From: Desulforhabdus amnigena
Lineage (GTDB): Bacteria > Desulfobacterota > Syntrophobacteria > Syntrophobacterales > Syntrophobacteraceae
Direction of reading: 5' to 3'
NCBI RefSeq assembly: GCF_027925305.1
Contig: NZ_BSDR01000001.1
Span: 3,738,501-3,802,500, forward strand
Length of the DNA stretch: 64,000 bases
Shown: positions 27,818 through 37,396 of the stretch, in pieces
How the letters are laid out: each line of letters opens with the position of its first letter
How positions within the stretch are numbered: the stretch's first letter is position 1
The notes under the pieces: generated by a model
What the model was told of the DNA's origin: nothing
The model's database searches: none
The model's input: the letters and a program-made list of their open reading frames with translations, nothing else
Position numbers and translations under genes: made by a program

Positions 27818-28819
27818 ATGCAGATTTTTTATGAGGCAGATGCAGATTTGAATGTACTTCGTGGGAAGAAAGTGGCGGTGATCGGCTATGGGAGCCAGGG
27901 GCACGCCCAGGCGCAGAACCTTCGCGACAGCGGTGTGGAAGTGATCGTGGGGCAGCGTCCCGGTTCAGCCAACTACGACAAGGCGGTGGAGGACGGTTTT
28001 GAGCCCGTTTCCGCCCGCGAGGCTGCCGAAGAGGGCGATGTCATTCAAATCCTCACTCCCGATCATGCCCAGGCTGCTCTTTATCATCAGGATGTGGCCC
28101 CCTGTATGAAAGCGGGTAAGACGCTTCTTTTTTCCCACGGCTTCAATATCCATTACGGCCAGATCCTTCCGCCTGCAAATGTGGATGTAGTCATGGTGGC
28201 GCCCAAGGGGCCCGGACATCTCGTGCGCAGCGAATATGTACGTGGCGCGGGTGTGCCGGCTCTCTACGCCGTGCATCAGGATGCCACCGGGCATGCGGTT
28301 CAGACGGCTCTGGCCTATGCCAAGGGAATCGGGGCCACTCGAGCCGGCGTGCTGGAAACGACCTTCAAAGAGGAAACCGAAACGGATCTTTTCGGCGAGC
28401 AGAGCGTACTTTGCGGTGGAGTGTCCGAACTGATCAAAGCGGGCTTCGACACTCTGGTTGAGGCGGGCTATCAGCCTGAGATCGCATTTTTTGAATGCAT
28501 GCACGAACTGAAACTGATCGTGGACCTCATCTATCGGGGGGGGCTGGCCTATATGCGCTACTCCATCAGTGATACCGCTGAATATGGCGACCTGACTCGC
28601 GGGAAGAGAGTCATCACGGAAGAGACGCGCAAAGAGATGAAGAAAATATTGGGAGAAATTCAGTCGGGTGCATTCGCAAGAGATTGGATTCTCGAGAATC
28701 AGGCAGGTCGTCCCATGTTCCGGGCTACACGGGAAAGTGAAAAGAGACTTCTTCTCGAAGAAGTGGGGAGCCGCCTTCGGGCCATGATGCCTTTCCTGGA
28801 TGCGGTAAAAATGATTTAA
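27818..28819 (+). CDS. ilvC: Ketol-acid reductoisomerase
   Basis: The 333-aa class I enzyme carries out the second step of valine, isoleucine and leucine synthesis: Mg-dependent alkyl migration and NAD(P)H reduction of acetolactate. Visible features are the Rossmann [17 protein letters not shown], the cofactor loop [22 protein letters not shown], and the Mg-binding [10 protein letters not shown] and [16 protein letters not shown]. The ATG at 27818 has AGAAGGAG 6-7 nt upstream. It continues the ilvB-ilvN operon after a 210-nt gap. Confidence 0.96.
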   Translation: MQIFYEADADLNVLRGKKVAVIGYGSQGHAQAQNLRDSGVEVIVGQRPGSANYDKAVEDGFEPVSAREAAEEGDVIQILTPDHAQAALYHQDVAPCMKAGKTLLFSHGFNIHYGQILPPANVDVVMVAPKGPGHLVRSEYVRGAGVPALYAVHQDATGHAVQTALAYAKGIGATRAGVLETTFKEETETDLFGEQSVLCGGVSELIKAGFDTLVEAGYQPEIAFFECMHELKLIVDLIYRGGLAYMRYSISDTAEYGDLTRGKRVITEETRKEMKKILGEIQSGAFARDWILENQAGRPMFRATRESEKRLLLEEVGSRLRAMMPFLDAVKMI

Positions 28820-28915
28820 TCGGCGCGGCGCAGTTCAAAGATTCACCGAAGCAAAAAGCGAGGTACTCTGTTGGATTCGAAGTCTGAAAGGTCCGATGAT
28901 TTTAGAAGAAAGGCA

Positions 28916-29551
28916 ATGCACATCCCGATTGCCAGGGAAGGGGTGCCTTATTTGCTCGCGGCGGTGTTCACCACGCTCGTCACCGCCGTTTTGGGCTGTG
29001 CCCTGTTGACCTGGCCCCTCCTCGTCCTGACTCTGTTGATGGGGCATTTTTTCCGCGATCCCGAAAGGATTCTCATTGCAGAGCCTCAGGATGTCATTTC
29101 CCCTGCCGAAGGCAGGATCGTCTGCATCGAACGAGTGGAATCGACTCGTTTCATCGATAAGCCCTGCTTGAAGATCGGTATTTTCATGACCGTTTTCGAT
29201 GTGCACGTGAACCGGATTCCCTGTTCCGGGACCCTTCAGGGAATGTTCTACCAGAAAGGGCGTTTTTTGTCGGCAAGTTTGGAACGTGCGAGCATTGAAA
29301 ATGAGCAGAACTGGCTGTGGATTCGCACGGAGACAGGTGCGGATGTGATCGTGACCCAGGTGGCCGGGCTGATTGCGCGACGCATTGTCTGTTGGCCGAC
29401 CGTGGGAGATCGAGTCATCCGCGGAGAGCGTTTCGGTATGATTCGTTTCGGTTCCCGATTGGATGTCTATGTGCCTGAGAACAGCGAAGTTTTAGTGCGA
29501 AAGGGTGAGCATGTCTACGGGGGTGAAACCGCATTATGTCGGCTGAAATAA
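28916..29551 (+). CDS. psd: Phosphatidylserine decarboxylase proenzyme (short form)
   Basis: A 211-aa membrane enzyme that decarboxylates phosphatidylserine to phosphatidylethanolamine. It is made as a proenzyme: RFGSRLDVY holds the Gly-Ser self-cleavage site that yields the pyruvoyl group. A hydrophobic helix (YLLAAVFTTLVTAVLGCALLT) lies near the N-terminus. The length and HFFRDPER fit the short PSD type. ATG 28916 gives the family-like MHIPIAREG start; a TTG 45 nt earlier is possible. Its end overlaps pssA by 16 nt, and the two catalyse consecutive steps. Confidence 0.92.
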   Translation: MHIPIAREGVPYLLAAVFTTLVTAVLGCALLTWPLLVLTLLMGHFFRDPERILIAEPQDVISPAEGRIVCIERVESTRFIDKPCLKIGIFMTVFDVHVNRIPCSGTLQGMFYQKGRFLSASLERASIENEQNWLWIRTETGADVIVTQVAGLIARRIVCWPTVGDRVIRGERFGMIRFGSRLDVYVPENSEVLVRKGEHVYGGETALCRLK

Positions 29552-30396
29552 AAAAACGACGCCCGAGGAAGAAGAGATGGCGGCAGTTCAACGAAGAGAG
29601 TGAAATCCATCTTGGGGCGTACATCATTCCCAATCTGTTCACCACGGCGAATCTCTTCAGTGGTTTTTTCGGCATCATCAATTCCATCAACGGAAGATTC
29701 GAAGTTGCCGCTGTGGCAATCATCGTTTCGTGTATTTTTGACATCCTGGATGGAAAGGTGGCGCGCCTGACGCGTGCGACCAGCCGGTTCGGCGTGGAAT
29801 ACGATTCCTTGGCAGACCTGGTGGCCTTCGGTGTGGGACCGGGGCTTCTCATGTATCTGTGGGCTTTGAAGCCCTTCGGTCGTCTGGGCTGGCTGGCCGC
29901 TTTTCTTTTTATGGCGTGCGGCGCCTTGCGTCTCGCTCGTTTCAATGTCCAGGCGGAGACTGCAAGCAAGAAGTACTTTACCGGCCTTCCCATACCGGGC
30001 GCTGCAAGCATGGTGGCCACTACGGTACTCTTTTGCCACGAATGGGCCGTATCCTCCGATTTCTATGCGGTAAATCTCTCCTTCCTGCTGATGACCTATC
30101 TGCTCGGATTCCTGATGGTCAGTAATGTTCCCTTCAACAGTTTCAAAGAGGTAGAAATGATCAAGGCAAAACCTTTGCCGGTCCTCTTTGGAGCTGTGAT
30201 GCTCCTGACCATCATAGCGGTGAATCCCTCTTCCATGCTGTTTGTGCTCGCCGTGATTTATGTCTGCTCCGGACCCGTTGGTTATCTTTTTTTGCACCGC
30301 AGAATCACTCGAACGGCTCAAGCTCCCGATCTGGCAGATAAGGCGCCGCAGGGGCAGGAAAGTCCGGATCAATCCCAACCGGAGCAACACCAATAG
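29536..30396 (+). CDS. pssA: CDP-diacylglycerol-serine O-phosphatidyltransferase
   Basis: A 286-aa multi-pass membrane protein making phosphatidylserine from CDP-diacylglycerol and serine. The CDP-alcohol phosphatidyltransferase signature DGKVARLTRATSRFGVEYD continuing with SLAD contains the metal-binding Asp residues. Around eight hydrophobic helices follow; the C-terminal 25 residues are polar and Gln/Pro-rich. Start overlaps psd. In related genomes this psd-pssA pair sits between ilvC and leu genes, as here. Confidence 0.93.
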   Translation: MSAEIKKRRPRKKRWRQFNEESEIHLGAYIIPNLFTTANLFSGFFGIINSINGRFEVAAVAIIVSCIFDILDGKVARLTRATSRFGVEYDSLADLVAFGVGPGLLMYLWALKPFGRLGWLAAFLFMACGALRLARFNVQAETASKKYFTGLPIPGAASMVATTVLFCHEWAVSSDFYAVNLSFLLMTYLLGFLMVSNVPFNSFKEVEMIKAKPLPVLFGAVMLLTIIAVNPSSMLFVLAVIYVCSGPVGYLFLHRRITRTAQAPDLADKAPQGQESPDQSQPEQHQ

Positions 30397-30602
30397 GAAT
30401 GGGCCTGGAGGGATACCCTCATATTGACCATTATATATACTGCGCACGGTTTGAATTTGGAGCTTTGTCATCCCGTTAAGATTTTTTCCTTTCGGCTGAA
30501 ATGACAGAAGGTCCGGTTTATAGCCGTTTACCGCATATAGAAGGACGGTGTTTTTGACACTTCATGATTCATCGTTGACAGCCTTTAAGGGAAGGTGAAA
30601 GC

Positions 30603-31862
30603 ATGGCAATGACCATCAGTGAAAAAATCCTGGCGAAACACGCTGACAAATCTCAAGTGCAGCCTGACGAACTTGTGGAGGTCAAGGTAGATTTCGCTCT
30701 GGGCAATGATATTACCGCTCCTCTGGCGATCGATGCATTTCGCCGTGCTGGAGCGAAGAAGGTTTTTGACCGGGAACGCATAGCTCTGGTTCCCGATCAT
30801 TTCACGCCGAACAAAGACATTGCATCGGCAATGCAGGTTCAGATTCTGAGAGAGTTTGCAAAAGAACAGAACCTCAAGCACTTTTTTGAAGTCGGTCGTA
30901 TGGGGGTGGAGCACGCTCTTCTTCCCGAGTTGGGATTGGTGCTGCCCGGGGATGTGGTCATCGGGGCCGACAGCCACACCTGTACCTACGGGGCTTTGGG
31001 TGCCTTTGCGACGGGTGTCGGCAGCACGGACCTGGCTGCAGCCATGATGACGGGCAAAATATGGTTCAGAGTCCCCCATTCCATAAAGTTCATCTATCGA
31101 GGCAAACGAAGACCCTGGGTGGGGGGCAAAGACCTGATCCTCTACACCATCGGGCGGATTGGCGTCGATGGCGCGCGCTACCGGGCGATGGAGTTCACGG
31201 GTGAGGTGATTGACAATCTTCCCATGGCGGATCGGTTGACCATGTCCAATATGGCCATCGAAGCCGGCGCGAAGGTGGGCATCATAGCTCCTGATAAAAC
31301 GACCGAAGAATATGTAAAGGGCAGGGCTCAGCGTTCTTATGAATTTTATCGAAGTGATGCGGACGCAGCTTATGAGACGGTCTACGATTGGGATGTATCC
31401 GGATTTGAACCCATGGTAGCTTTGCCTCATTCTCCCGGGAATGTGCGCCCCGTGACGGATCTGCCGGAGATTGCAATCGATCAGGTCGTCATCGGTTCCT
31501 GCACGAACGGGCGTCTCGAGGACCTGAGGGAAGCGGCCAAAGTCCTCAAAGGAAAGAAGGTCGCTCCCAATGTCCGATGCCTGGTCATTCCCGCGACCCA
31601 GAATATTTATCGGAAGGCCATGGAGGAAGGGCTCATCGAAATCTTCCTCGATGCCGAAGCGGCCGTCAGTACTCCCACCTGCGGCCCTTGTCTGGGGGGA
31701 CACATGGGGATTCTCGCGGCGGGAGAAAGGGCCGTGGCAACGACCAACAGAAATTTTGTCGGCCGCATGGGGCATCCCGAAAGCGAAGTCTATTTGAGCA
31801 ATCCTGCAGTGGCTGCAGCTTCCGCCATCGCCGGGAAAATCATTCACCCCAAGGATGTTTGA
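30603..31862 (+). CDS. leuC: 3-isopropylmalate dehydratase, large subunit (LeuC2/HacA type)
   Basis: A 419-aa aconitase-family subunit carrying the [4Fe-4S] cluster through Cys in SCTNGR and TCGPCLGGH, with GADSHTCTYGALG as substrate-binding segment. The length places it in the shorter LeuC2 group rather than the 465-aa E. coli type. It isomerises 2- and 3-isopropylmalate with LeuD. AAGGGAAGG lies before the ATG. No leuA precedes it, although that gene usually does in relatives with this order. It could also take citramalate-derived substrates. Confidence 0.93.
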   Translation: MAMTISEKILAKHADKSQVQPDELVEVKVDFALGNDITAPLAIDAFRRAGAKKVFDRERIALVPDHFTPNKDIASAMQVQILREFAKEQNLKHFFEVGRMGVEHALLPELGLVLPGDVVIGADSHTCTYGALGAFATGVGSTDLAAAMMTGKIWFRVPHSIKFIYRGKRRPWVGGKDLILYTIGRIGVDGARYRAMEFTGEVIDNLPMADRLTMSNMAIEAGAKVGIIAPDKTTEEYVKGRAQRSYEFYRSDADAAYETVYDWDVSGFEPMVALPHSPGNVRPVTDLPEIAIDQVVIGSCTNGRLEDLREAAKVLKGKKVAPNVRCLVIPATQNIYRKAMEEGLIEIFLDAEAAVSTPTCGPCLGGHMGILAAGERAVATTNRNFVGRMGHPESEVYLSNPAVAAASAIAGKIIHPKDV

Positions 31863-31957
31863 CGGGATTTCAGGCTTGCGGGTCCAACGGATTCAAATCG
31901 ATAAGGGTTGGGCTCTCACGCCTGATGCCTTCACCCTAGAAACAATGAGGTCGAGAC

Positions 31958-32461
31958 ATGCAAATCAGAGGAAAGGCGTGGAAATTTGGGGATGATGTCG
32001 ACACGGATGCCATCATTCCTGCGCGTTATCTCAATACTTCGGATACAAAAGTTCTGGCTGCCCATTGTATGGAAGATGCCGATCCCGAATTCTCCGGCAA
32101 AGTCCGAGCGGGGGATATCATTGTGGCAGGAAAGAATTTTGGCTGCGGGTCGTCCCGTGAACACGCCCCTATCGCCATCAAGGGTGCCGGGGTGAGCTGT
32201 GTGATTGCCCACAGCTTCGCACGCATATTCTACCGGAACGCATTCAATATGGGGCTCCCCATCCTGGAATGCCCCGAGGCTGCCTCAGCCATTGCCACGG
32301 GCGATGAAGTGGAAGTGAATCTGGAGGATGGACGTATTGTCAACCATACTCGAAAGCAGACGTACCGGGCTCAGGCTGTGCCCCCCTTCATGCAGAAACT
32401 TCTGCAGGCCGGAGGACTCATGGCATACGTTCGTGAACAGATGCTCCAGGAAGAAGATTAA
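31958..32461 (+). CDS. leuD: 3-isopropylmalate dehydratase, small subunit
   Basis: A 167-aa swivel-domain subunit of the LeuD2 type: [28 protein letters not shown] and [18 protein letters not shown] are the family segments that meet the LeuC active site. Length matches the short LeuC partner just upstream (95-nt gap). Confidence 0.94.
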   Translation: MQIRGKAWKFGDDVDTDAIIPARYLNTSDTKVLAAHCMEDADPEFSGKVRAGDIIVAGKNFGCGSSREHAPIAIKGAGVSCVIAHSFARIFYRNAFNMGLPILECPEAASAIATGDEVEVNLEDGRIVNHTRKQTYRAQAVPPFMQKLLQAGGLMAYVREQMLQEED

Positions 32462-32613
32462 CTTCGGCGGCTTTTTATGTGAAGGCATCTGCAGGAACGC
32501 ACCTTGGGCTGCAACAATCGGGCTGAGGCACGATCCTGCAAGATAAGAATTTCATTTTTTATTATGCCCCCCGGTGCTGGGGGAATCGAGATGGAAAGAC
32601 GAGAGAGACGAAT

Positions 32614-33690
32614 ATGGCCCAGAATAAGAATTACCGCATTGCTGTACTTCCTGGAGACGGAACCGGTCCCGAGGTGATCCGGGAAGCCCTCAAGGCCCTG
32701 AACGCGGTGGCTGAAAAAGAAGCTTTCAAGGTGGAAGAGGTTCATTACGATCTGGGTGGGGAGCGTTACCTGCGCACTGGAGAAATCCTTCCCGAAAGCG
32801 TGCTGGAGGAACTGAGGACTTTCGACGCCATTCTTTTGGGCGCTATTGGGCATCCCGATGTAAAGCCCGGGATTCTGGAAAAGGGACTCCTTCTGGAGCT
32901 TCGCTTTCAGCTGGATCAATACATCAACCTGCGCCCCGTGATCCTCTATCCCGGTGTGGATACTCCCTTGAAAGACAAAGGCCCGGAAGATATCAACTTC
33001 GTAGTGGTCCGCGAGAATACCGAGGGGCTCTACGCCGGTTCGGGAGGCATTTTGAGGAAGGGGACCCTTCACGAAGTGGCGGTCCAGGAATCCATCAATA
33101 CCCGAATGGGAGTGGAGCGCTGCCTGAGATTTGCTTTCGATTACTGTCGCCGTCGAAACCAGCGCAAAAAGCTTACCTTGTGCGGTAAGACGAACGTTTT
33201 GACCTATGCGTTCGATCTCTGGCAACGGGTTTTCAATCTGATCGCTGAGGAATATACCGATATCACGACGGACTACGCTCACGTCGATGCCACGTGCATG
33301 TGGATGGTAAAGAATCCGGAATGGTTTGACGTGATTGTAACGGACAATATGTTCGGTGATATCATAACGGATCTGGGCGCCATGATTCAGGGCGGAATGG
33401 GTATCGCGGCGGGAGGAAATATCAATCCCGAAGGGGTCTCCATGTTTGAACCCATTGGTGGTTCCGCTCCCAAGTATACCGGCAAGAATATCATCAACCC
33501 CATGGCTGCCATTGGTGCGGCGCAGATGATGCTGGAGCATCTGGGCGAAGGTTCGGCGGCCGGGAGAATGGAGGCCGCGATCCGCAAGGTCGTGGTAGAG
33601 GATCTGAAGAGTCTTTCTGCGGGGCACATGGGCTATTCGACGAGCGAAGTCGGAGATCTTGTGGCTGACTATATCAGCAAAAGCGCCTGA
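32614..33690 (+). CDS. leuB: 3-isopropylmalate dehydrogenase
   Basis: A 358-aa beta-decarboxylating dehydrogenase that makes 2-oxoisocaproate using NAD+. It has [28 protein letters not shown], the metal-site [17 protein letters not shown] and HGSAP-like [15 protein letters not shown]. The NAD-binding loop rather than an isocitrate dehydrogenase form is suggested by its length and operon position. Fourth leucine-pathway relevant gene in the run. Confidence 0.92.
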   Translation: MAQNKNYRIAVLPGDGTGPEVIREALKALNAVAEKEAFKVEEVHYDLGGERYLRTGEILPESVLEELRTFDAILLGAIGHPDVKPGILEKGLLLELRFQLDQYINLRPVILYPGVDTPLKDKGPEDINFVVVRENTEGLYAGSGGILRKGTLHEVAVQESINTRMGVERCLRFAFDYCRRRNQRKKLTLCGKTNVLTYAFDLWQRVFNLIAEEYTDITTDYAHVDATCMWMVKNPEWFDVIVTDNMFGDIITDLGAMIQGGMGIAAGGNINPEGVSMFEPIGGSAPKYTGKNIINPMAAIGAAQMMLEHLGEGSAAGRMEAAIRKVVVEDLKSLSAGHMGYSTSEVGDLVADYISKSA

Positions 33691-33783
33691 TGGGTTTTGA
33701 GTGTTGAAAGGGCCGCGCGCCCAAAATGGGAACGTGGTCCTTGATGCTCGTTTAAGATAGGGAAACAAGAGGCAAAAGAGAAA

Positions 33784-34803
33784 ATGGGAGAAAAATCTTA
33801 TCAAGTTGCAGTAGTGGGGGCAACCGGGGCGGTTGGGAATCTGATGGTCCGGGTTTTGGAAGAACGGGGATTCCCGGTCAAGGATCTGAGGCTCCTGGCG
33901 TCCTTCAGGTCGGTCGGAAAGACCCTCTCTTACAAGGGGGGGTGCATTCCCGTCGAAGAACTCAAGGAGGATTCCTTCAAGGGGGTCGAGATCGCGCTTT
34001 TTTCTGCGGGGGGAAGCGTCAGCAAGAAGTTTGCTCCCATTGCGGCTGCAGCCGGATGCGTGGTCATCGATAATTCCAGTGCGTTCCGCATGGACCCCAA
34101 TGTCCCCCTGGTGGTTCCCGAAGTGAATCCCGATGCTCTGGTGAAGGGGCCTGGAATCATCGCCAATCCAAACTGCTCGACCATTCAGATGGTCGTAGCG
34201 CTCAAGCCCATTTACGATGCGGTGGGGATCAAACGGATCGTGGTGACAACTTTTCAGGCGGTTTCCGGAACCGGGAAGCGGGCCATAGAAGAATTACGAA
34301 ACCAGGTGGAAGCCCTGGTGCAGGGGAAAGAGCCGAAAATGGAAATCTATCCCCGCCAGATCGCCTTCAACTGCTTTCCGCACATTGGAGCGTTCCTGGA
34401 GAACGGATATACCGAAGAAGAGATGAAGATGGTCAACGAAACCCGCAAGATTTTCAACGACCCGAATATCGGAGTCTGTGCGACCACCGTGCGGGTTCCG
34501 GTGTATTATGGCCATTCTGAAGCGGTGAATATTGAAACAAAGGCTCCCATTTCGGTGGAAAGGGTGCGCGAGTTGCTCTCCCAGGCTCCGGGAGTGCGTG
34601 TTGTGGATGATCCCGCCAACTTGTGCTATCCTGTGCCCCTTGATGCAGCGGGGAAAGATGAGACCCTGGTCGGGCGCATCCGCCTGGATCCCTCTGTCGA
34701 AAACGGCCTGGCCATGTGGGTTGTAGCGGACAATATTCGAAAAGGCGCAGCCAGCAATGCTGTGCAGATAGCCGAAACCATGATGGCTCGCAACTTACTT
34801 TAG
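33784..34803 (+). CDS. asd: Aspartate-semialdehyde dehydrogenase
   Basis: A 339-aa enzyme reducing aspartyl phosphate to aspartate semialdehyde for lysine, threonine, methionine and diaminopimelate. The Rossmann VVGATGAVGNLM is at the N-terminus, the catalytic Cys131 is in ANPNCSTIQM and the His region is in TTVRVPVYYGHSE. Homologues often follow leuB in Desulfobacterota. AAAAGAGAAA precedes the ATG. Confidence 0.95.
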   Translation: MGEKSYQVAVVGATGAVGNLMVRVLEERGFPVKDLRLLASFRSVGKTLSYKGGCIPVEELKEDSFKGVEIALFSAGGSVSKKFAPIAAAAGCVVIDNSSAFRMDPNVPLVVPEVNPDALVKGPGIIANPNCSTIQMVVALKPIYDAVGIKRIVVTTFQAVSGTGKRAIEELRNQVEALVQGKEPKMEIYPRQIAFNCFPHIGAFLENGYTEEEMKMVNETRKIFNDPNIGVCATTVRVPVYYGHSEAVNIETKAPISVERVRELLSQAPGVRVVDDPANLCYPVPLDAAGKDETLVGRIRLDPSVENGLAMWVVADNIRKGAASNAVQIAETMMARNLL

Positions 34804-34809
34804 GAGACC

Positions 34810-35364
34810 ATGAGGATTGTAGCTGGCGCCTTCCGCGGAAGGCGTTTGCATTCCCCCAGGAGCGATAAGATTCGTCCCACCACCGATCGGGTGCGCGAGG
34901 CTGTCTTCAGCATCATTGCGGCCTACCTTCCCGAAGCCGGTGTGCTGGATCTTTTCGCGGGAACGGGAGCGTTGGGTCTGGAGGCCCTCAGCCGCGGTGC
35001 TTGCCGGGCTGTTTTCGTGGATCAGAGTCCGGAAGCCATTCGGCTCATTCGGGCCAACGTTGCATTGTGCGGTGTTCAAGAAAAGGTGAAAGTCCTCCAT
35101 GGGTCCATCGATCAGGTCATTCGACGGCTTGCCGGGGAAGGGGAATTGTTTGACGTCATTTTTTTGGATCCTCCCTATGGGAAGGGTTATGTGGAAAAGA
35201 CCCTCGGACGATTGGGAGAAATCGCCCGTTGTGGAGCTTTGGTGATTGCGGAACATTCGGTCAAGGATGATCTGCCCCGGCACTGGGCAGGATGGGTGAG
35301 GACCGGGGAACGCAGGTATGGCGATACGATGATTTCTTTTTACGAGAGAGAGCTTCCTTGTTGA
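34810..35364 (+). CDS. rsmD: 16S rRNA (guanine966-N2)-methyltransferase
   Basis: A 184-aa SAM-dependent methyltransferase. N-terminal RIVAGAFRGRRLHSP and RPTTDRVREAVFS are typical; LDLFAGTGALGLEALSRGA is the SAM site and DPPYGKGY is the catalytic motif IV. AGGAG lies 3-4 nt before the ATG, 6 nt after the asd stop. Paired with coaD as in many bacteria. Confidence 0.94.
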   Translation: MRIVAGAFRGRRLHSPRSDKIRPTTDRVREAVFSIIAAYLPEAGVLDLFAGTGALGLEALSRGACRAVFVDQSPEAIRLIRANVALCGVQEKVKVLHGSIDQVIRRLAGEGELFDVIFLDPPYGKGYVEKTLGRLGEIARCGALVIAEHSVKDDLPRHWAGWVRTGERRYGDTMISFYERELPC

Positions 35365-35406
35365 AACTGTGAAAAAATGCGCCGGAGAGCGGAAAAGGAG
35401 AAGGTT

Positions 35407-35931
35407 ATGGACAAGTTGGCGGTCTATCCAGGGTCGTTTGATCCCATCACGAATGGTCATTTGGATCTGCTCGAGCGTGCCCTCAAAATTTTTGACCGTA
35501 TCGTCATCGCCATTGCGGTTCATCCTGGAAAAAAAGCGCTTTTCAGCCTGGAAGAGCGGTTGCAGTTGATCAAGGATTCCCTGTCGGGACATCCGCTGGA
35601 ACACCGTATTCGCGTAGATTTTTTTCAAGGCCTTCTTGTCGATTATGTCAAAGATGTCCGGGCGGATGCTATCGTGAGGGGATTGAGGGCGGTGAGTGAT
35701 TTCGAGTATGAATTTCAGATGGCCCTCATGAACAGGAAGCTCAGCACCGAAATCGAAACGCTCTTTCTCATGACGGGGATGCGGTGGATTTATATCAGTT
35801 CCAGGCTTATCAAAGAGGTGGTCATGTCGGGGGGGTGTGTCAACGGCCTGGTTCCTGAACCCGTGGAAAAAGCTCTTATAGAACGGTTGGGAAGAACGGC
35901 AGCTAAAGAATCCCAGGTGGTGGTCAGCTGA
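35407..35931 (+). CDS. coaD: Phosphopantetheine adenylyltransferase
   Basis: A 174-aa nucleotidyltransferase of coenzyme A synthesis, joining ATP and 4'-phosphopantetheine. It has YPGSFDPITNGHLDLLERA (nucleotide-binding TxGH), RADAIVRGLRAVSDFEYE and the C-terminal ISSRLIKE (ISSxxxR-type). ATG 35407 has AGGAGAAGG upstream; a start 30 nt earlier would add a charged, non-conserved tail. End of the ilv-leu-asd run. Confidence 0.95.
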   Translation: MDKLAVYPGSFDPITNGHLDLLERALKIFDRIVIAIAVHPGKKALFSLEERLQLIKDSLSGHPLEHRIRVDFFQGLLVDYVKDVRADAIVRGLRAVSDFEYEFQMALMNRKLSTEIETLFLMTGMRWIYISSRLIKEVVMSGGCVNGLVPEPVEKALIERLGRTAAKESQVVVS

Positions 35932-35950
35932 ACCGAATGACGGCGCATCC

Positions 35951-36082
35951 ATTAACTCCCGTGACCGGAACGGCCACAACGAAAAATGAAAAAAAGCAAA
36001 GATATGCAAGGCAATAGGGAAAGCGGGAAACGCTCTTGAAAAGCGGTGTTATCATGAGCCATGAGCCTTTTTTCATATAAAG
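35951..36082. repeat. Dispersed about 140-bp intergenic repeat, family R4 copy 1
   Basis: Begins TTAACTCCCGTGACCGGAACG, continues through AACGAAAAATGAAAAAA, GGGAAAGCGGGAAACGCTCTTG and TATCATGAGCCATGAGCC, and ends CTTTTTTCATATAAAG. Copies at 37246-37388, 41971-42116 (inverted) and 63587-63718. The ATGAGCY part varies in number. The end lies 15 nt from the mltB-like gene's stop. Confidence 0.8.
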
Positions 36083-36097
36083 CTGTCGGGCCTTCAT

Positions 36098-36988
36098 CTA
36101 TTGAATGCGGGATGCGATTTCCAGAACCGTCTGAACATAGGGTTGGCTCTTGTTGTAGCCGTAGATGACCGCTTCCTTTGCGGCCTGGTCTTTGGCCTGG
36201 GGCCAGCCGTGGCCCCGCAGGTAATTGGCAACGCTGAAGATGGCGTCCTGAGGGGTGTAAAGATCGATACGTCCGTCATGATTGCCATCCATGGCATAGT
36301 GAACCATGCTGGAGGGCAGGAACTGAGGCCAGCCTACGGCGCCCATAACGGACCCCCGGCAGGACTCGGCACTGAATCCCTGGGCTTCAGACCATTGAAG
36401 CAAAGCGCAAAGTTCTGCATAAGCCCACTTCGATCTTTGAAGCATTTTTCGGTCAAATGCATCCCGCCCCCAATGTGTGCGATCCTGCTCGGTGAGCAGT
36501 GCCCACACGGCATCTCGGGAACTTTCCCGGTCCATGAGGGCAAAAGTCGAAAGGATCGCGAGGGTCGGGGTTTTACCCGTGTACTGGCCCAACTGTGTCT
36601 CGACCAGCAAAATGGCCACAATGACCGTTCGGTCGACTCCAAGTCCCTTTTCCGCTCTGACGAGTGTAGACCAGTGGGTTTGAAGAAACTGCTCCGCTTT
36701 GTTCAAACGGGAGGGATCCAGAAATTGTTCGTAATTCAATTTGCTTTCTCGTATGTGGAGTGTGTTTGAAACCGTCTGAAAGAGGGGGGCCCCGGCGGAT
36801 CTGCGGATAATGGCGATTTGGTCCTCACTGAACCCATCTTGACGCAGTTGGCTGAATAATGATTCAAAAGGGTCCGCCTGTGCGAAGACATTGCAGCAGG
36901 TGACAAGCAGGAAGCCGACGATCAAAAGGGGAAGGCATCTGCTTGGGAAATCAAAGCCGGCTCGAAAGTTACAGGATGGCTTATTCAA
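36098..36988 (-). CDS. Lytic murein transglycosylase (MltB/SLT_2 family)
   Basis: A 296-aa exported enzyme that cleaves peptidoglycan between MurNAc and GlcNAc. The signal segment (LPLLIVGFLLVTCCNVFAQA) may be a lipoprotein or Sec signal. The catalytic Glu is in ILLVETQLGQYTG, and GAVGWPQFLPSSMVHYAMDGNHDGRIDLY is the family signature, with DAIFSVANYLRGHGW following. The TTG start has GAGGAGA about 5-8 nt upstream. Shorter than MltB of E. coli but complete for this family. Monocistronic, reading away from the possible small RNA. Confidence 0.92.
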   Translation of the reverse strand: MNKPSCNFRAGFDFPSRCLPLLIVGFLLVTCCNVFAQADPFESLFSQLRQDGFSEDQIAIIRRSAGAPLFQTVSNTLHIRESKLNYEQFLDPSRLNKAEQFLQTHWSTLVRAEKGLGVDRTVIVAILLVETQLGQYTGKTPTLAILSTFALMDRESSRDAVWALLTEQDRTHWGRDAFDRKMLQRSKWAYAELCALLQWSEAQGFSAESCRGSVMGAVGWPQFLPSSMVHYAMDGNHDGRIDLYTPQDAIFSVANYLRGHGWPQAKDQAAKEAVIYGYNKSQPYVQTVLEIASRIQ

Positions 36989-37041
36989 CCTATCTCCTCT
37001 CTATCTCACAGGTTTCCCACAACGAGTTTGTTCGTTTTTGC

Positions 37042-37070
37042 TTGCAGTCCCGATAAGGATTTTATTATAT
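37042..37070 (+). promoter_or_regulatory. Sigma-70 type promoter of an orphan transcript
   Basis: TTGCAG, 17-nt spacer, TTATAT, predicting a start near 37077. No gene begins directly behind it; a terminator stands at 37209-37246. Confidence 0.5.
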
Positions 37071-37076
37071 GCTCGC

Positions 37077-37246
37077 AATGGTTGATGATTGCGCTCCCAT
37101 GATGATCAAAAGTCTTAATTTTATCCGCGCAAAGTATACAACAATTCAGATTGAATTCAATAAATGATGGACAAACCTTTTTGGGATTGATGACACAGGC
37201 GAAGGTCCACTCCTGCTAAAGACTCTTTTGGCGGGAGTTTTTTTTT
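37077..37246 (+). ncRNA. Candidate small RNA of about 170 nt
   Basis: Bounded by a promoter-like pair at 37042-37070 and a strong Rho-independent terminator at 37209-37246. Inside, TGGAC (about 37168) can pair with GTCCA (about 37205) around AACCTTTTTGGGATTGATGACACAGGCG. A 29-codon open frame (MVDDCAPMMIK...) starts at about 37079 but has no ribosome-binding site in the short leader. I recognise no known riboswitch or small RNA family. It could also be the leader of the GTPase gene with an attenuator. Confidence 0.35.
37209..37246 (+). terminator. Rho-independent terminator
   Basis: ACTCCTGC and GCGGGAGT pair over 8 bp (one G-T) with a 14-nt loop, followed by nine T. It is upstream of the GTPase gene and directly abuts repeat R4 copy 2. 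Confidence 0.8.
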
Positions 37247-37388
37247 AACTCCCTTGACCGGAACGGTCACAACGAAAAATGAAAAAGGCAAAGAAATGCA
37301 AGCCAATATGGAAAGCGGGAAACGCTCTTGAAAAGTGATGTTATCATGAGCCATGAGCTATGAACCATGAGCCTTTTTTCATATAAAG
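37246..37388. repeat. Dispersed intergenic repeat, family R4 copy 2
   Basis: Same unit as 35951-36082, from TAACTCCCTTGACCGGAACG to CTTTTTTCATATAAAGG, with three ATGAGCY-like words. Its right end supplies part of the ribosome-binding site (AAAGGAGAAGAC) of the GTPase gene. Confidence 0.8.
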
Positions 37389-37396
37389 GAGAAGAC

